A stretch of DNA of 64,000 bases, taken from NCBI GenBank assembly GCA_963669295.1, contig OY769938.1, positions 5,828,001 through 5,892,000 of the forward strand, written 5' to 3'. Shown here piece after piece: positions 52,667-61,409 of this stretch. Position numbers and translations under genes: made by a program. How positions within the stretch are numbered: position 1 is the first letter of the stretch; each line of letters begins with the position of its first letter. The DNA comes from G963669295 sp963669295 (GTDB lineage: Bacteria; Bacteroidota; Bacteroidia; Flavobacteriales_D; CALLUQ01). The notes below the pieces were generated by a model. That model made no database searches. It was not told the DNA's origin and saw only the letters and a program-made list of their open reading frames with translations.

Positions 52667-53788
52667 CTACTTTTCTTTTAACTCATTGACCTCGTTTTGT
52701 AACTCTTGAATCATTTTGTTTTGGTCAAGAATATAAAGGGTCAACTCTTCAATTTTCCTTAGTAAAGTTGCATCCATCTTTGCCAGATCAACGCCGTGCT
52801 CTTCTACCTCTTTGGCACTGGGAACATTAGGAAGGTGTCCGTTCGAGGCAATGTACTGGTCTACTTCTTCCAGAGATTGTAATGCATAATCATCTTCAAA
52901 AACATCATCTGCCCAATCGTTGGCCGATGCCAAATCCACCTTTACTTTTTCGGTACGAATGCCCTCGGTAACAAACAATTTGTAATCACTGCAATCGGTG
53001 CAATTGGAAAAATTCGAGCTGGTACCAATCACCACTTCACCACCGGCTCTTATTTCCATTGCTCTGTTGGCCAGTAAATTGTTGTCGCTAATATTGGTTT
53101 GGCCGCTACCGCCAGTTGTTGGTACAGGAATAAAGCTGATGTCGCCATGTATCGTTCCATAAATTACAGCCCCGCCATTGTTTGCTGCATCGCCATAGGT
53201 GTTCCATCCGGTTCCACTGCGCGCTGCGTTAAATCCTAAGTAAGAGGTACCATACTCCAAATCACTATCGTAAGCACTTCCTACAGCCAGCTTCTTGTGT
53301 GCATCACCCACTTGTAGTGCATCTTCAGGGCTGGCTGTTCCTATCCCTACTTTTCCATCCGGTTTAACACGAACTATTTCTCCTAATGTTCCTGCCGACA
53401 ATACAATATCATCTTCCGACCTGTTGGTAATTCTCACCTCATCCAAACCATTGTAACCCACATACGCTCCAACGGCACCGGTAGCACCAGTATTCGCATT
53501 AGTAAAATGAATAATGCTACCAGCAGTACTGTTCTCATGCAAATGCAAAATTTGATCAGGCGCGGCTGTCCCCAACCCCAATCTACTCGCGGTAGTCAAG
53601 TGCATTTCCGCTGTGTTGGCCCTTATAATCATCGGTTCATTGTTGGTGGTTCCAATAAAATCTCCCAAAGAGGCCGCATTCCCATCATTGTCCCAATCAA
53701 ACTGTGCTACCGACTCCTGGTTCATCGTTAATATTCCTGCCATGGTAAATAATCCAATGGCCAATACATGCTTTCTTTTCTTGTTCAT
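52667..53788 (-). CDS. Tail-fibre-like secreted protein with C-terminal coiled coil
   Basis: 373 residues with a signal peptide (MNKKRKHVLAIGLFTMAGIL through SVAQ). The middle has repeated beta stretches of the type RLGLGTAAPDQILHLHE and GKVGIGTASPEDALQVGD, as in Bacteroidota proteins related to phage tail fibres and adhesins. The C-terminus has the conserved YIASNGHLPNVPSAKEVEEHG followed by a trimeric-type coiled coil (LLRKIEELTLYILDQNKMIQ). In related proteins the VPSA region precedes an intramolecular chaperone; here the chain ends after the coiled coil, so no S74 peptidase domain is seen. It is the first gene of the pair with the hydrolase. Confidence 0.82.
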   Translation of the reverse strand: MNKKRKHVLAIGLFTMAGILTMNQESVAQFDWDNDGNAASLGDFIGTTNNEPMIIRANTAEMHLTTASRLGLGTAAPDQILHLHENSTAGSIIHFTNANTGATGAVGAYVGYNGLDEVRITNRSEDDIVLSAGTLGEIVRVKPDGKVGIGTASPEDALQVGDAHKKLAVGSAYDSDLEYGTSYLGFNAARSGTGWNTYGDAANNGGAVIYGTIHGDISFIPVPTTGGSGQTNISDNNLLANRAMEIRAGGEVVIGTSSNFSNCTDCSDYKLFVTEGIRTEKVKVDLASANDWADDVFEDDYALQSLEEVDQYIASNGHLPNVPSAKEVEEHGVDLAKMDATLLRKIEELTLYILDQNKMIQELQNEVNELKEK

Positions 53789-53876
53789 AACAATACGTTT
53801 TTAGTTGAGTTAGTAAAAGATTATTTATTAAATACGAAACATAAAGGTCAATGCCATGTATAATCTGCCAAAAATA

Positions 53877-53930
53877 AAGGCCCTGTACTAGCATAGTACA
53901 AGGCCTTCGTGTTCATCCCTTAAGAACACG
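53877..53930. terminator. Two hairpins upstream of the tail-fibre-like gene
   Basis: AAGGCC-n2-GTACTA-GCA-TAGTAC-n2-GGCCTT (53877-53907), then CGTGTTC / GAACACG (53908-53930). The 291-bp gap 53789-54079 contains these and no gene. They lie between the orphan LytTR gene's 3' end and the tail-fibre-like gene, both on the minus strand, so termination of the LytTR transcript is likely. Confidence 0.6.
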
Positions 53931-54079
53931 TTGCATAACTACTCTATGCTATTTCTAACTAATGTTTCATCGCGCTAGCGTGATTTAAAAGTACATGGAT
54001 TAAAACGAAGTATTCTTCCTAATTCGTAGATGTTGTGGGCTAACCAATAAGCGCCAGCACTTTTCTAGTAGGCGTATAC

Positions 54080-54412
54080 TTATCTATCAAATAGTTGCAT
54101 CAACCGAGCATGCTCTTGCTCTGAAACTTTAAAACTATCATCTCCCAGATAAACCTTACGGTCGCGAAAATGATATTCACTCAGGCAATTGATGTTGATA
54201 ATGTATTGCTCCAACTCTAAAAAAAAAGGCAATTTCATTTGGGTGGCAATCGACTCGAAAGAAATTTCGGCATAATACAGCACTCTTTTGAGGTGGCAAA
54301 TACTCACGCCTTCCTCTTCTTTTCTACACCATACAATCTCTTTAAATCGTATCACATCGATTCCTTTTGTGTGGTGCACAACAAGTCCGCTATTCGTTGA
54401 TTGGGGCAGCAT
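54080..54412 (-). CDS. Orphan LytTR-like DNA-binding protein
   Basis: 110 residues without receiver domain. The pattern matches a diverged LytTR domain: a first strand pair (GIDVIRFKEIVWCRKEEEGVSICHL in parts), a helix (FESIATQMKLPFFLELEQYI), and the typical N-i-N-x-L-S strand (YIININCLSEYHFRDRKVYLG), then DDSFKVSEQEHARLMQLF. It follows the first response-regulator gene by 126 bp on the same strand and may be a remnant duplicate of such a regulator or a separate regulator. DNA binding is inferred. Confidence 0.65.
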   Translation of the reverse strand: MLPQSTNSGLVVHHTKGIDVIRFKEIVWCRKEEEGVSICHLKRVLYYAEISFESIATQMKLPFFLELEQYIININCLSEYHFRDRKVYLGDDSFKVSEQEHARLMQLFDR

Positions 54413-54538
54413 GTGTAAGTAGTATCAACACATTTTTCTTGTGTGTTAATGGATTGCTGCGGCAAGATATGGATTCAATACACGGCTATGACAGCCAATT
54501 CGTAACCGTTTGCAATTAGTTAATAATCGTAGAACATG

Positions 54539-55282
54539 TTAAATCTGTTGAATCACTTTCATCAAACTATCTTTTCTGCGAAACGCTACAGGCACTATAT
54601 GATCGTTTTTTAAAATGATAAAGCCCCCATCTCTCTTTTCAAACCGTTCCAGATGATTGATGTTAATGAGATGTGATTGGTGGGAACGAAAAAAGTGATC
54701 GTCGCCCAACAACTCTTCATATTCCTTTAAGATACCAGAAACTATCAAGCGTTTTCCGTCCACAAAGTAAAAGTTGGTGTAATTCCCCTCTGCTTCGCAC
54801 CGCACCACATCATTTACTTTTACTACATGCATTGCCTCCGCTGTTTTCAACACAATTTTCCGTTCTCCTTCAGCTCCATAGTTATTGATAAATACATCTA
54901 ATTTCCGCTGAAACTCTTCGGCTTGCAATATCGTTTCTACATGTTGCACGGCATACACCAACTCATCAATATTCACTGGTTTTAAAAGGTAATCCAGGGC
55001 CGAAAACCGAAAAGCCTTGATGGCATATTCTTCATATGCGGTAATGAAAATCAACTTAAAATTGATCTTACTCAAACGATCCAACAAATCAAACCCTGTT
55101 CCATCTTTCATCTTTATATCCAGCAAAACAACATCTGGTTGATGTTGCTCAATGGCTTCACAACCAGCGGCTACACCATCAGCCACCCCTACCACTTCTG
55201 CCCCTTTGCAGTATTGTGTAATTATTCCTTCGATGGTTTTCCGAGCCCCTTGCTCATCGTCAATAACAACTACTTTTAACAT
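54539..55282 (-). CDS. LytTR-family response regulator (pair 1)
   Basis: 247 residues. Receiver domain (1-120) with DD at 8-9, phospho-acceptor Asp55 in VVLLDIKMKDG, Thr in FITAYEEYAIKAF and the Lys of LKPV. LytTR DNA-binding domain (about 140-245) with VRCEAEGNYTNFYFVDGKR, FFRSHQSHLININHLERFEKR and IVPVAFRRK. It is a response regulator that binds direct-repeat operators, normally fed by the upstream LytS-type kinase 12 bp away. Strong similarity to the pair 2 regulator points to duplication. Confidence 0.93.
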   Translation of the reverse strand: MLKVVVIDDEQGARKTIEGIITQYCKGAEVVGVADGVAAGCEAIEQHQPDVVLLDIKMKDGTGFDLLDRLSKINFKLIFITAYEEYAIKAFRFSALDYLLKPVNIDELVYAVQHVETILQAEEFQRKLDVFINNYGAEGERKIVLKTAEAMHVVKVNDVVRCEAEGNYTNFYFVDGKRLIVSGILKEYEELLGDDHFFRSHQSHLININHLERFEKRDGGFIILKNDHIVPVAFRRKDSLMKVIQQI

Positions 55283-55294
55283 GGCACTGTTGAT

Positions 55295-57370
55295 TTAGGT
55301 ATAACTTATTGGAAAAACGAAAGTAACTTTTGTATTAAACTCTGAAGAATCATCTACTAAATCTACTACTTTAAAGGCGATGCCTCCTCCATTTTTCTTT
55401 TTCATTAATTCCACTCGTTCGCTGGTAATGGTGGTAGCCAACGAACGGTATTGATGGGTGGTACTTTTCTGCGCATGAAGCCCTACTCCATTGTCCAGAA
55501 TTTCCATGATCAACTGTTTGCCATCTTGCCAAAACTTTACATGGATTTTTCCTACTCCTTCCTTGGGCTCAATACCATGTTCAATGGCATTTTCAATAAA
55601 CGGTTGCGCAAACATTGGGGGAATAACTGCCAGTTCAACATTTAGCGAATCTGCCACCTCAATAACATAGGTAAACTTGCTGCTGTGTCTTAATTGCTGT
55701 AACTCAAGATAAAGATTTAATGTTTGTATCTCCCGATCAAGGGTAATCATCTCTTCGCGAGTGTTTTCGAGAATCAGGCGCATTAACCGTGCAAAATTAC
55801 TCAAGTAATTACTGGCATCACGCGCATTGTTGTTTACAATGTAGTTTTGGATGGCAATGAGTGAATTAAAAATGAAGTGTGGATTCATTTGGCTACGCAA
55901 CAACTTTTGCTCTAAAACCACGGTACGCTGTTGAGCCTTAATTTTATTCTGGCGACTATAAAACCAGGCCATCAATACCATCATCGTAATCAATAATAAT
56001 AATCCACCAATAACGTAGTAGTTATTGCTAATTTGCAATGCTTGAATCTCATTTTCCTTCTCCTGGATGGTAAGGGCGGTAGATTGTTCCTCGAGTTCAC
56101 GTTGTAATTTTTCATGCTCATACTTCGCCTCCATCTCTGCCATCTTTGCCTTATTATTTTCAGTGTCCATACTGTCTTTGGCTGCAATGTAGTTGCTTTG
56201 ATACTCCAGTGCTTTTTGATAATTACCCGACTCTTTATAGGCCTTTGCAAGTACTTGATAAACATCGAGAATTTCCCTGGCATTAATCTCAATAGCAATT
56301 TGTAAGGCTACTTCATATTGTGCAATGGCTTCAGAAAAACGATGAAGATTTTTAAACGCATCACCAACCATCACATGACTGTATAACTGGTTAATCTTAT
56401 ATCCACTTTTCTTCGATAGCTCTAACGCTTCCTTACCATACTTGATCACCTCTTCGTAGTTACCCATCTTGCCACTAACATTTCCTAAATTCACCAAAAA
56501 AGTAACAGTTGAGGTAGAAAAGCCAACTTTTTTGGTAAGCTCATACCCTTGTAAATATGCTTCGATGGCACGTTCATAATTGTCACTCATAAAGAACAAA
56601 TTACCCCGGGTAATGATCAACTCAACCTTTACCACATTGTCGTCAAGTTGCTCTGCCACTTCCGTTGCCAGATCTAAGTACTCCTCCGACTTATCAAAAC
56701 GTTTTTCATTGCGATGAATTAAACTGATGTTATTGTACAGTATAGCAAGGAGTCGAAGCGCATCAATCTGCTCAGCTATTACTACCGCCTCCAGGTAATA
56801 TTCCATTGCTTCTTCGTACTTGCCCTGGTTGTACAACAACCTACCCAATACATTAGAAGAATGTACTACTCCTGCACTGTCTTGTAACTCCTTCTTGATA
56901 GCTAACGACTGTTCCAGGTAATCTTGTGCTTCTGCTACCTTTCCCCACTTCATATAAGTTTCGCCCATGTTGTTGTAATTCCGTGCCAGGGCTAAGGAAT
57001 AATCCATTGCTTTAGCTACCTCTGCCGATGCTTCAAAGTTTTGCAATGCCTCATCAAATCTCGATTGACGCAATACAATGACCCCTCGGGTCTTTAACAA
57101 ATCCATATAGAGGGTATCGTACTCTTGAATGGAAGGTAAAGCCAGGGCCTGGTTGAGATAGGCCTCCGATTGTGCAAAGTCTTGAGTGCTGTACAATTCA
57201 CTTAGCTGCAATAAAATCTTGCCTTGATGCTGCTCGCTGGTAGTTTGTTTCAGTACTTGTAAAAGACTATCGACCTTAGCTTCATTGAAGCCATACGTAG
57301 TATTGCCAATTGTTAGTGCTAATACAAATAGCACCATATTTAACTTGATGGTAATAAAAGATTGATTCAT
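55295..57370 (-). CDS. TPR sensor histidine kinase, LytS type (pair 1)
   Basis: 691 residues. Signal peptide (MNQSFITIKLNMVLFVLALTIGNTTYG), then a TPR array in the periplasm (about 40-420), coiled coil, one membrane helix (about 455-475), and a His_kinase/HATPase domain of the YesM/LytS group: His498 in MNPHFIFNS, N-box FIENAIEHG (about 592), G-box DNGVGL. It would pass phosphate to the adjacent regulator. TPR-LytS kinases are common in Bacteroidota and their signals are unknown; the TPR part may bind another protein. Confidence 0.92.
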   Translation of the reverse strand: MNQSFITIKLNMVLFVLALTIGNTTYGFNEAKVDSLLQVLKQTTSEQHQGKILLQLSELYSTQDFAQSEAYLNQALALPSIQEYDTLYMDLLKTRGVIVLRQSRFDEALQNFEASAEVAKAMDYSLALARNYNNMGETYMKWGKVAEAQDYLEQSLAIKKELQDSAGVVHSSNVLGRLLYNQGKYEEAMEYYLEAVVIAEQIDALRLLAILYNNISLIHRNEKRFDKSEEYLDLATEVAEQLDDNVVKVELIITRGNLFFMSDNYERAIEAYLQGYELTKKVGFSTSTVTFLVNLGNVSGKMGNYEEVIKYGKEALELSKKSGYKINQLYSHVMVGDAFKNLHRFSEAIAQYEVALQIAIEINAREILDVYQVLAKAYKESGNYQKALEYQSNYIAAKDSMDTENNKAKMAEMEAKYEHEKLQRELEEQSTALTIQEKENEIQALQISNNYYVIGGLLLLITMMVLMAWFYSRQNKIKAQQRTVVLEQKLLRSQMNPHFIFNSLIAIQNYIVNNNARDASNYLSNFARLMRLILENTREEMITLDREIQTLNLYLELQQLRHSSKFTYVIEVADSLNVELAVIPPMFAQPFIENAIEHGIEPKEGVGKIHVKFWQDGKQLIMEILDNGVGLHAQKSTTHQYRSLATTITSERVELMKKKNGGGIAFKVVDLVDDSSEFNTKVTFVFPISYT

Positions 57371-57492
57371 GTGCGCTGGTTCATACCTTAAAAGATTCTA
57401 AATTAAGTAGAATAAAGAGAGTTTTTACCAAAAATTGACAACCGTTTAAATTTTAACAACAGATGGTAGTAAAATGGTAATAACCGTAAACA

Positions 57493-57520
57493 TTAAGCCC
57501 CGGAACATTCCGGGGCTTAA
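57493..57520 (-). terminator. 13-bp palindrome after the large T9SS gene
   Basis: TTAAGCCCCGGAA, two bases, TTCCGGGGCTTAA: a perfect stem 34 bp beyond the recovered end of the large T9SS protein gene (57554). The tail on the minus strand is only weakly T-rich. The gap 57371-57553 contains no gene. Confidence 0.7.
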
Positions 57521-57553
57521 CAAATAACTCAAAATGATCTATATGAAGTGCTT

Positions 57554-60543
57554 CTACCTAATAATTAGATGTTGTTGAATGGCTTTTTGTTGGTGGATGT
57601 ATTGAACAGAATATACTCCTGGAGGCACATCCAATTGAATGGTCTTGAGATTGCTTCCTGCCAACATCACACTAATTCTCTATAAACTGCTTGCCCTAAA
57701 GCATTTAAAACCATCAGTTCATAATTGCCAGCCTGAAGGGTATTGAGTTGAAGTTGAAACTGACCATTATTAGGATTAGGGTATATTAAAAGGGAGCTTG
57801 TAGAAGCAACAGCTCTATCAATACCAGTGCAAAAGTCAACTACTACTGTTTGAGTATCGGCATTGGCACAACCTGTACCATCGGTATAATTATACGAAAT
57901 CTGATGAGTTCCCACCCCTGCAGTAGCAGGATCAAAGTTGTTGCCATTCATTCCCGCACCACTAAAAATTCCTCCAACTGGTGACCCAGTTAATGATGCC
58001 GGTGCATAATTTAAACAATAAAGAGAGTCTAACCCTATAAACAATACATTAGGCAATGGGTTAACAACAACCTCTACCACATCCGTATTCACACAACCAT
58101 TACCATCTGTTACTGTTACCATATAGGTGGTAGTTGTGATAGGAGCTACAGTATGTGATGCCCCAGCACCAAGGCCATTGTCCCAGGTGTAGCTTGTACC
58201 CCCGGTAGCAGTGAGGGTGGTAGAAGCCCCCTCGCAAATGGTAACATCGCTTCCTGCATTGGCAGTAGGCAATGGGTTAACGGTAACTTCTACCACATCC
58301 GTATTCGCACAACCATTGCCATCCGTTACTGTTACCATATAAGTGGTAGTCGTGGTTGGAGCAACAGTATGCGATGCCCCAGCACCAAGGCCATTATCCC
58401 AGGTGTAACTTGCACCCCCGGTAGCAGTAAGGGTAGTAGAAACTCCCTCGCAAATAGCAACATCGCTCCCTGCATTGGCGATAGGCAATGGGTTAACGGT
58501 AACTTCTACTGCATCCGTATTTACACAACCGTTCCCATCAGTTACTGTCACCATATAGGTAGTAGTTGTGGTTGGAGCAACAGTATGTGACGCCCCAACA
58601 CCAAGGCCATTGTCCCAGGTGTAGCTTGTACCCCCGGTAGCAGTAAGGGTGATAGAGGTTCCCTCACAAATAGCAGCATCGCTTCCTGCATTGGCGATAG
58701 GCAATGGATAAATGGTAACATAAATAATAGTATCGTAGTTAAAATTATTGTCTTGCCCAACGATGGTAATACCTACTGGTCCTCCATTTTGTCCAACATT
58801 GGGAATTATGTCCAATTCGTAACCGCCTCCACCAAGATCGGTCACGGAAATGTTTCCATTAGGGATCAATGTTTGATCATCTGAGGTCGCATTAACTGTA
58901 TTAATAGTTCCCCCAACATTGTTCAATTGAAATCCGAGGTTGCTGATTGAAGTATTTTGACAAATAAACTGATTCGAAGGCAATGCGTATGTAGCATCAT
59001 CATCTAAATTAATTGCGGGAAATACTTTATCCGACAGGTTGTTGTACTTAGCATCGTTACTCACAATATTGATGAGTTGTGCATCGTAGTTAATATCACC
59101 ATCATCCAACACATCATCTACCCCCATAATTACAATAGTTTGAGGAGTATCCCAATTGGCATCGGTAAAATAAATTTGATTTACCCCTACCATCCCTTCT
59201 GCTGTATTGGTCGATGTTACATCCATAAACACCGTATCTGTGGGCTGGGTATTAAGCACCACATCGAAACTAGCAGTACTCCCTGTTTCACTTGTCGTAA
59301 GTACTCCATTGGTTGAAGTGGTAATTCCAGGGAAATTAGGCGCATCAAATCGACGTGCATAAATTCCCGTAGCGTCGCCCATAAAACCATTTCCGTTCCA
59401 AACATAGTACAGGGTGTTGTCTGGCATAAAAACCACATCACACCACCGTTGTTCATCGGCTGTTGTGGTCGACACCGTAAACTCTCCCCCTAAAGCTGCT
59501 CCACTGGGGTCATAAATCCTCGAATGCACATCATTAGGATTTCCAGAAGTCTTTTCATACCAACTAAATGCCATCCCACCTTCTTCATTAATAGCACACC
59601 TGGATTCATTTCCATCTCCACTGCTCATAGAATTGTAGGTCACCTTTCCAGTAACCATAGCACCAGTAGCATCCAGTTTCCTAAAATCAAACATTCTCCA
59701 TCCCGTACTATTTTTCGAGTTTGCTGTAATCACATACTCTCCAGTTGAGTTCATATCGACATCAACACCATAAAAATTGTAAACGCTATTCAATGCATTG
59801 AATACATTAGATTCAGGAATGGTAGGTACTCCAGTAGCATTGTATCTTTTATGCACTACCGCTGCCGTAGAAGCATCATTTACATAAGCCACTACAAAGC
59901 TCTCATCGGCATGCATGGCCACCGCAGCACACCGATAATCCCATCCCGCTGTTTCGCTAACGGAAATCGTACCGCCAAAGGCTGTTCCATCCATATTAAA
60001 GCGCTTTACCTGTACTTGTTCGCCAGTCGTTATCCAGGCTACGACAAATCGGTCTACCCCATCCGATGAAATATGATGAAGACGATACGATGAATGACTC
60101 CCACTATTGTTCCATTGAGTAGCAATAGAGAATTCTCCAGTAACTGGAATTCCATTAGCATCGTAAATGCGGCACTTTAAATTGTTACTCGTACTTCTAT
60201 GATGCCATATTACCACAAAAGAACCATCATTCAATACCGTAACCCGTGGAATACTTTGATTTTGAGATGTAGTGGTATTGACTTGAAACTGATTGCCCAA
60301 AGGAGTATGGGTATTATCGTATCGACGAGCAAATATACCTGTTCCTGAAGCATCCGGACTTTCCCAAACCACCACATAATCACCACTATCATTCACATCA
60401 ACAGATGCATACTGTTGTGTGCCTGAGGGAACATCATTCACCAAAAACTCTAACCCTAAGGCAGGAGGGTTTTGAGCATAAGTACTTGTGAAGCATAAAA
60501 TGCTAACTACCAATAATAAAACGTACGTAAAATACTTTTTCAT
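57554..60543 (-). pseudogene. Large T9SS protein with 72-residue repeats and frameshifted sorting domain
   Basis: The open frame runs from ATG 60543 to TGA 57667 (958 residues). Signal peptide MKKYFTYVLLLVVSILCFTS through TYAQ. Residues 25-470 are a propeller-like region (VVVWESPDASGTGIFARRYD type repeats), then a cadherin-like part and three tandem 72-residue SprB/PKD-like repeats (PIANAGSDAAICEG start). The T9SS domain begins (YPNPNNGQFQLQL, ALGQAVYREL) but stops early. In the next frame, starting at the overlapping ATG 57667 and running to 57554, lies its exact continuation (MLAGSNLKTIQLDVPPGVYS ... IIR). A TG/GTGTG slip at 57668-57672 would explain it. As read, the protein lacks its export signal; it could also be a sequencing error or a rarely shifted frame. 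Confidence 0.85.
58051..58698 (-). repeat. Three tandem 216-bp coding repeats
   Basis: Units begin at 58051, 58267 and 58483 (plus-strand coordinates of the same junction; a fourth junction lies at 58699). Each encodes 72 residues with NAGSD, ICEG, LTATGG, YTWDNGLG, HTVAPTTTTTYMVTV and DGNGC. Near-identity at DNA level shows recent duplication or gene conversion. Confidence 0.9.
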
Positions 60544-60658
60544 GTCGATCAATTTTTGATTTCAAGCAAATTATTGATTCGACCATGTAAAATACATTCG
60601 AATTAGTAAGTGTTAGAATCTACTTAGTAAGTGTATTAATTTCATCTATGGGAAGTCA

Positions 60659-61405
60659 TTAAATCTTCTGAATGACCTTGAGTAGGTGCTCTTTTTTGCG
60701 AAACGATACGGGCACTTCATGCCCTCCATTCATAATTACAAAACCTCCATCCCGCTTTTCAAAACGCTGTAAATGGTTCACATTAATGAGGTGCGATTGA
60801 TGGGGGCGAAAAAATTGCTCACTATCCAACAACTCTTCGTAATCTTTTAATATCCCCGAAACCATTAACCGTTTCCCCTCTACAAAGTAAAAACTGGTGT
60901 AATTGCCCTCGGCCTCGCAACGAATAATGTCTTTCACCTTTACCACATGCATGGCATCCGTTGTTTTTAGTACTATTTTCCTATCTACTTCATGCTCATA
61001 ATTATTAATCAACACATCGATTTTACGCTGCAATTCTTCCACTTGTATAGAAGCTTTTACATGTTGCAATGTAGTAACCAGATCATCAATACCTGCTGGT
61101 TTCAAAATATAATCCAGTGCTGAGTACTTGAATGCCTTGATGGCATAGGCCTCATATGCTGTAATAAAAACAAGTTTAAAATTTACTTTACCCACACGGT
61201 TTAATAAATCAAACCCAGTACCATCCTTCATTTGTATGTCGAGCAATACCAAATCAGGTTGATGTTGAGCAATGGCTTCAATGCCAGATTGTACACCGTC
61301 GGCCTCCCCTACCACTTGAACTTCTTTGCAATACTTTTGTATTATGCCTGTAATGGCCTTTCGCGCCCCCTGTTCGTCATCTATCACTACTACTTTTAAC
61401 ATCAT
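60659..61405 (-). CDS. LytTR-family response regulator (pair 2)
   Basis: 248 residues, closely similar to the pair 1 regulator throughout. Receiver domain with phospho-acceptor Asp56 in VLLDIQMKDG and FITAYEAYAIKAF; LytTR domain with IRCEAEGNYTSFYFVEGKR and FFRPHQSHLINVNHLQRFEKR. It starts 4 bp after the kinase stop, so it is translationally coupled or nearly so. The large T9SS protein gene lies downstream on the same strand with a gap of about 115 bp containing the short direct repeat TTAGTAAGTGT twice, and could be a target; this is inference. Confidence 0.93.
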   Translation of the reverse strand: MMLKVVVIDDEQGARKAITGIIQKYCKEVQVVGEADGVQSGIEAIAQHQPDLVLLDIQMKDGTGFDLLNRVGKVNFKLVFITAYEAYAIKAFKYSALDYILKPAGIDDLVTTLQHVKASIQVEELQRKIDVLINNYEHEVDRKIVLKTTDAMHVVKVKDIIRCEAEGNYTSFYFVEGKRLMVSGILKDYEELLDSEQFFRPHQSHLINVNHLQRFEKRDGGFVIMNGGHEVPVSFRKKEHLLKVIQKI

Positions 61406-61409
61406 TCAC

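Noticed and set aside
57667..57673. Programmed frameshift at the end of the T9SS protein
   Set aside because: No classic slippery heptamer or downstream pseudoknot is visible; a TG slip or sequencing error is simpler.
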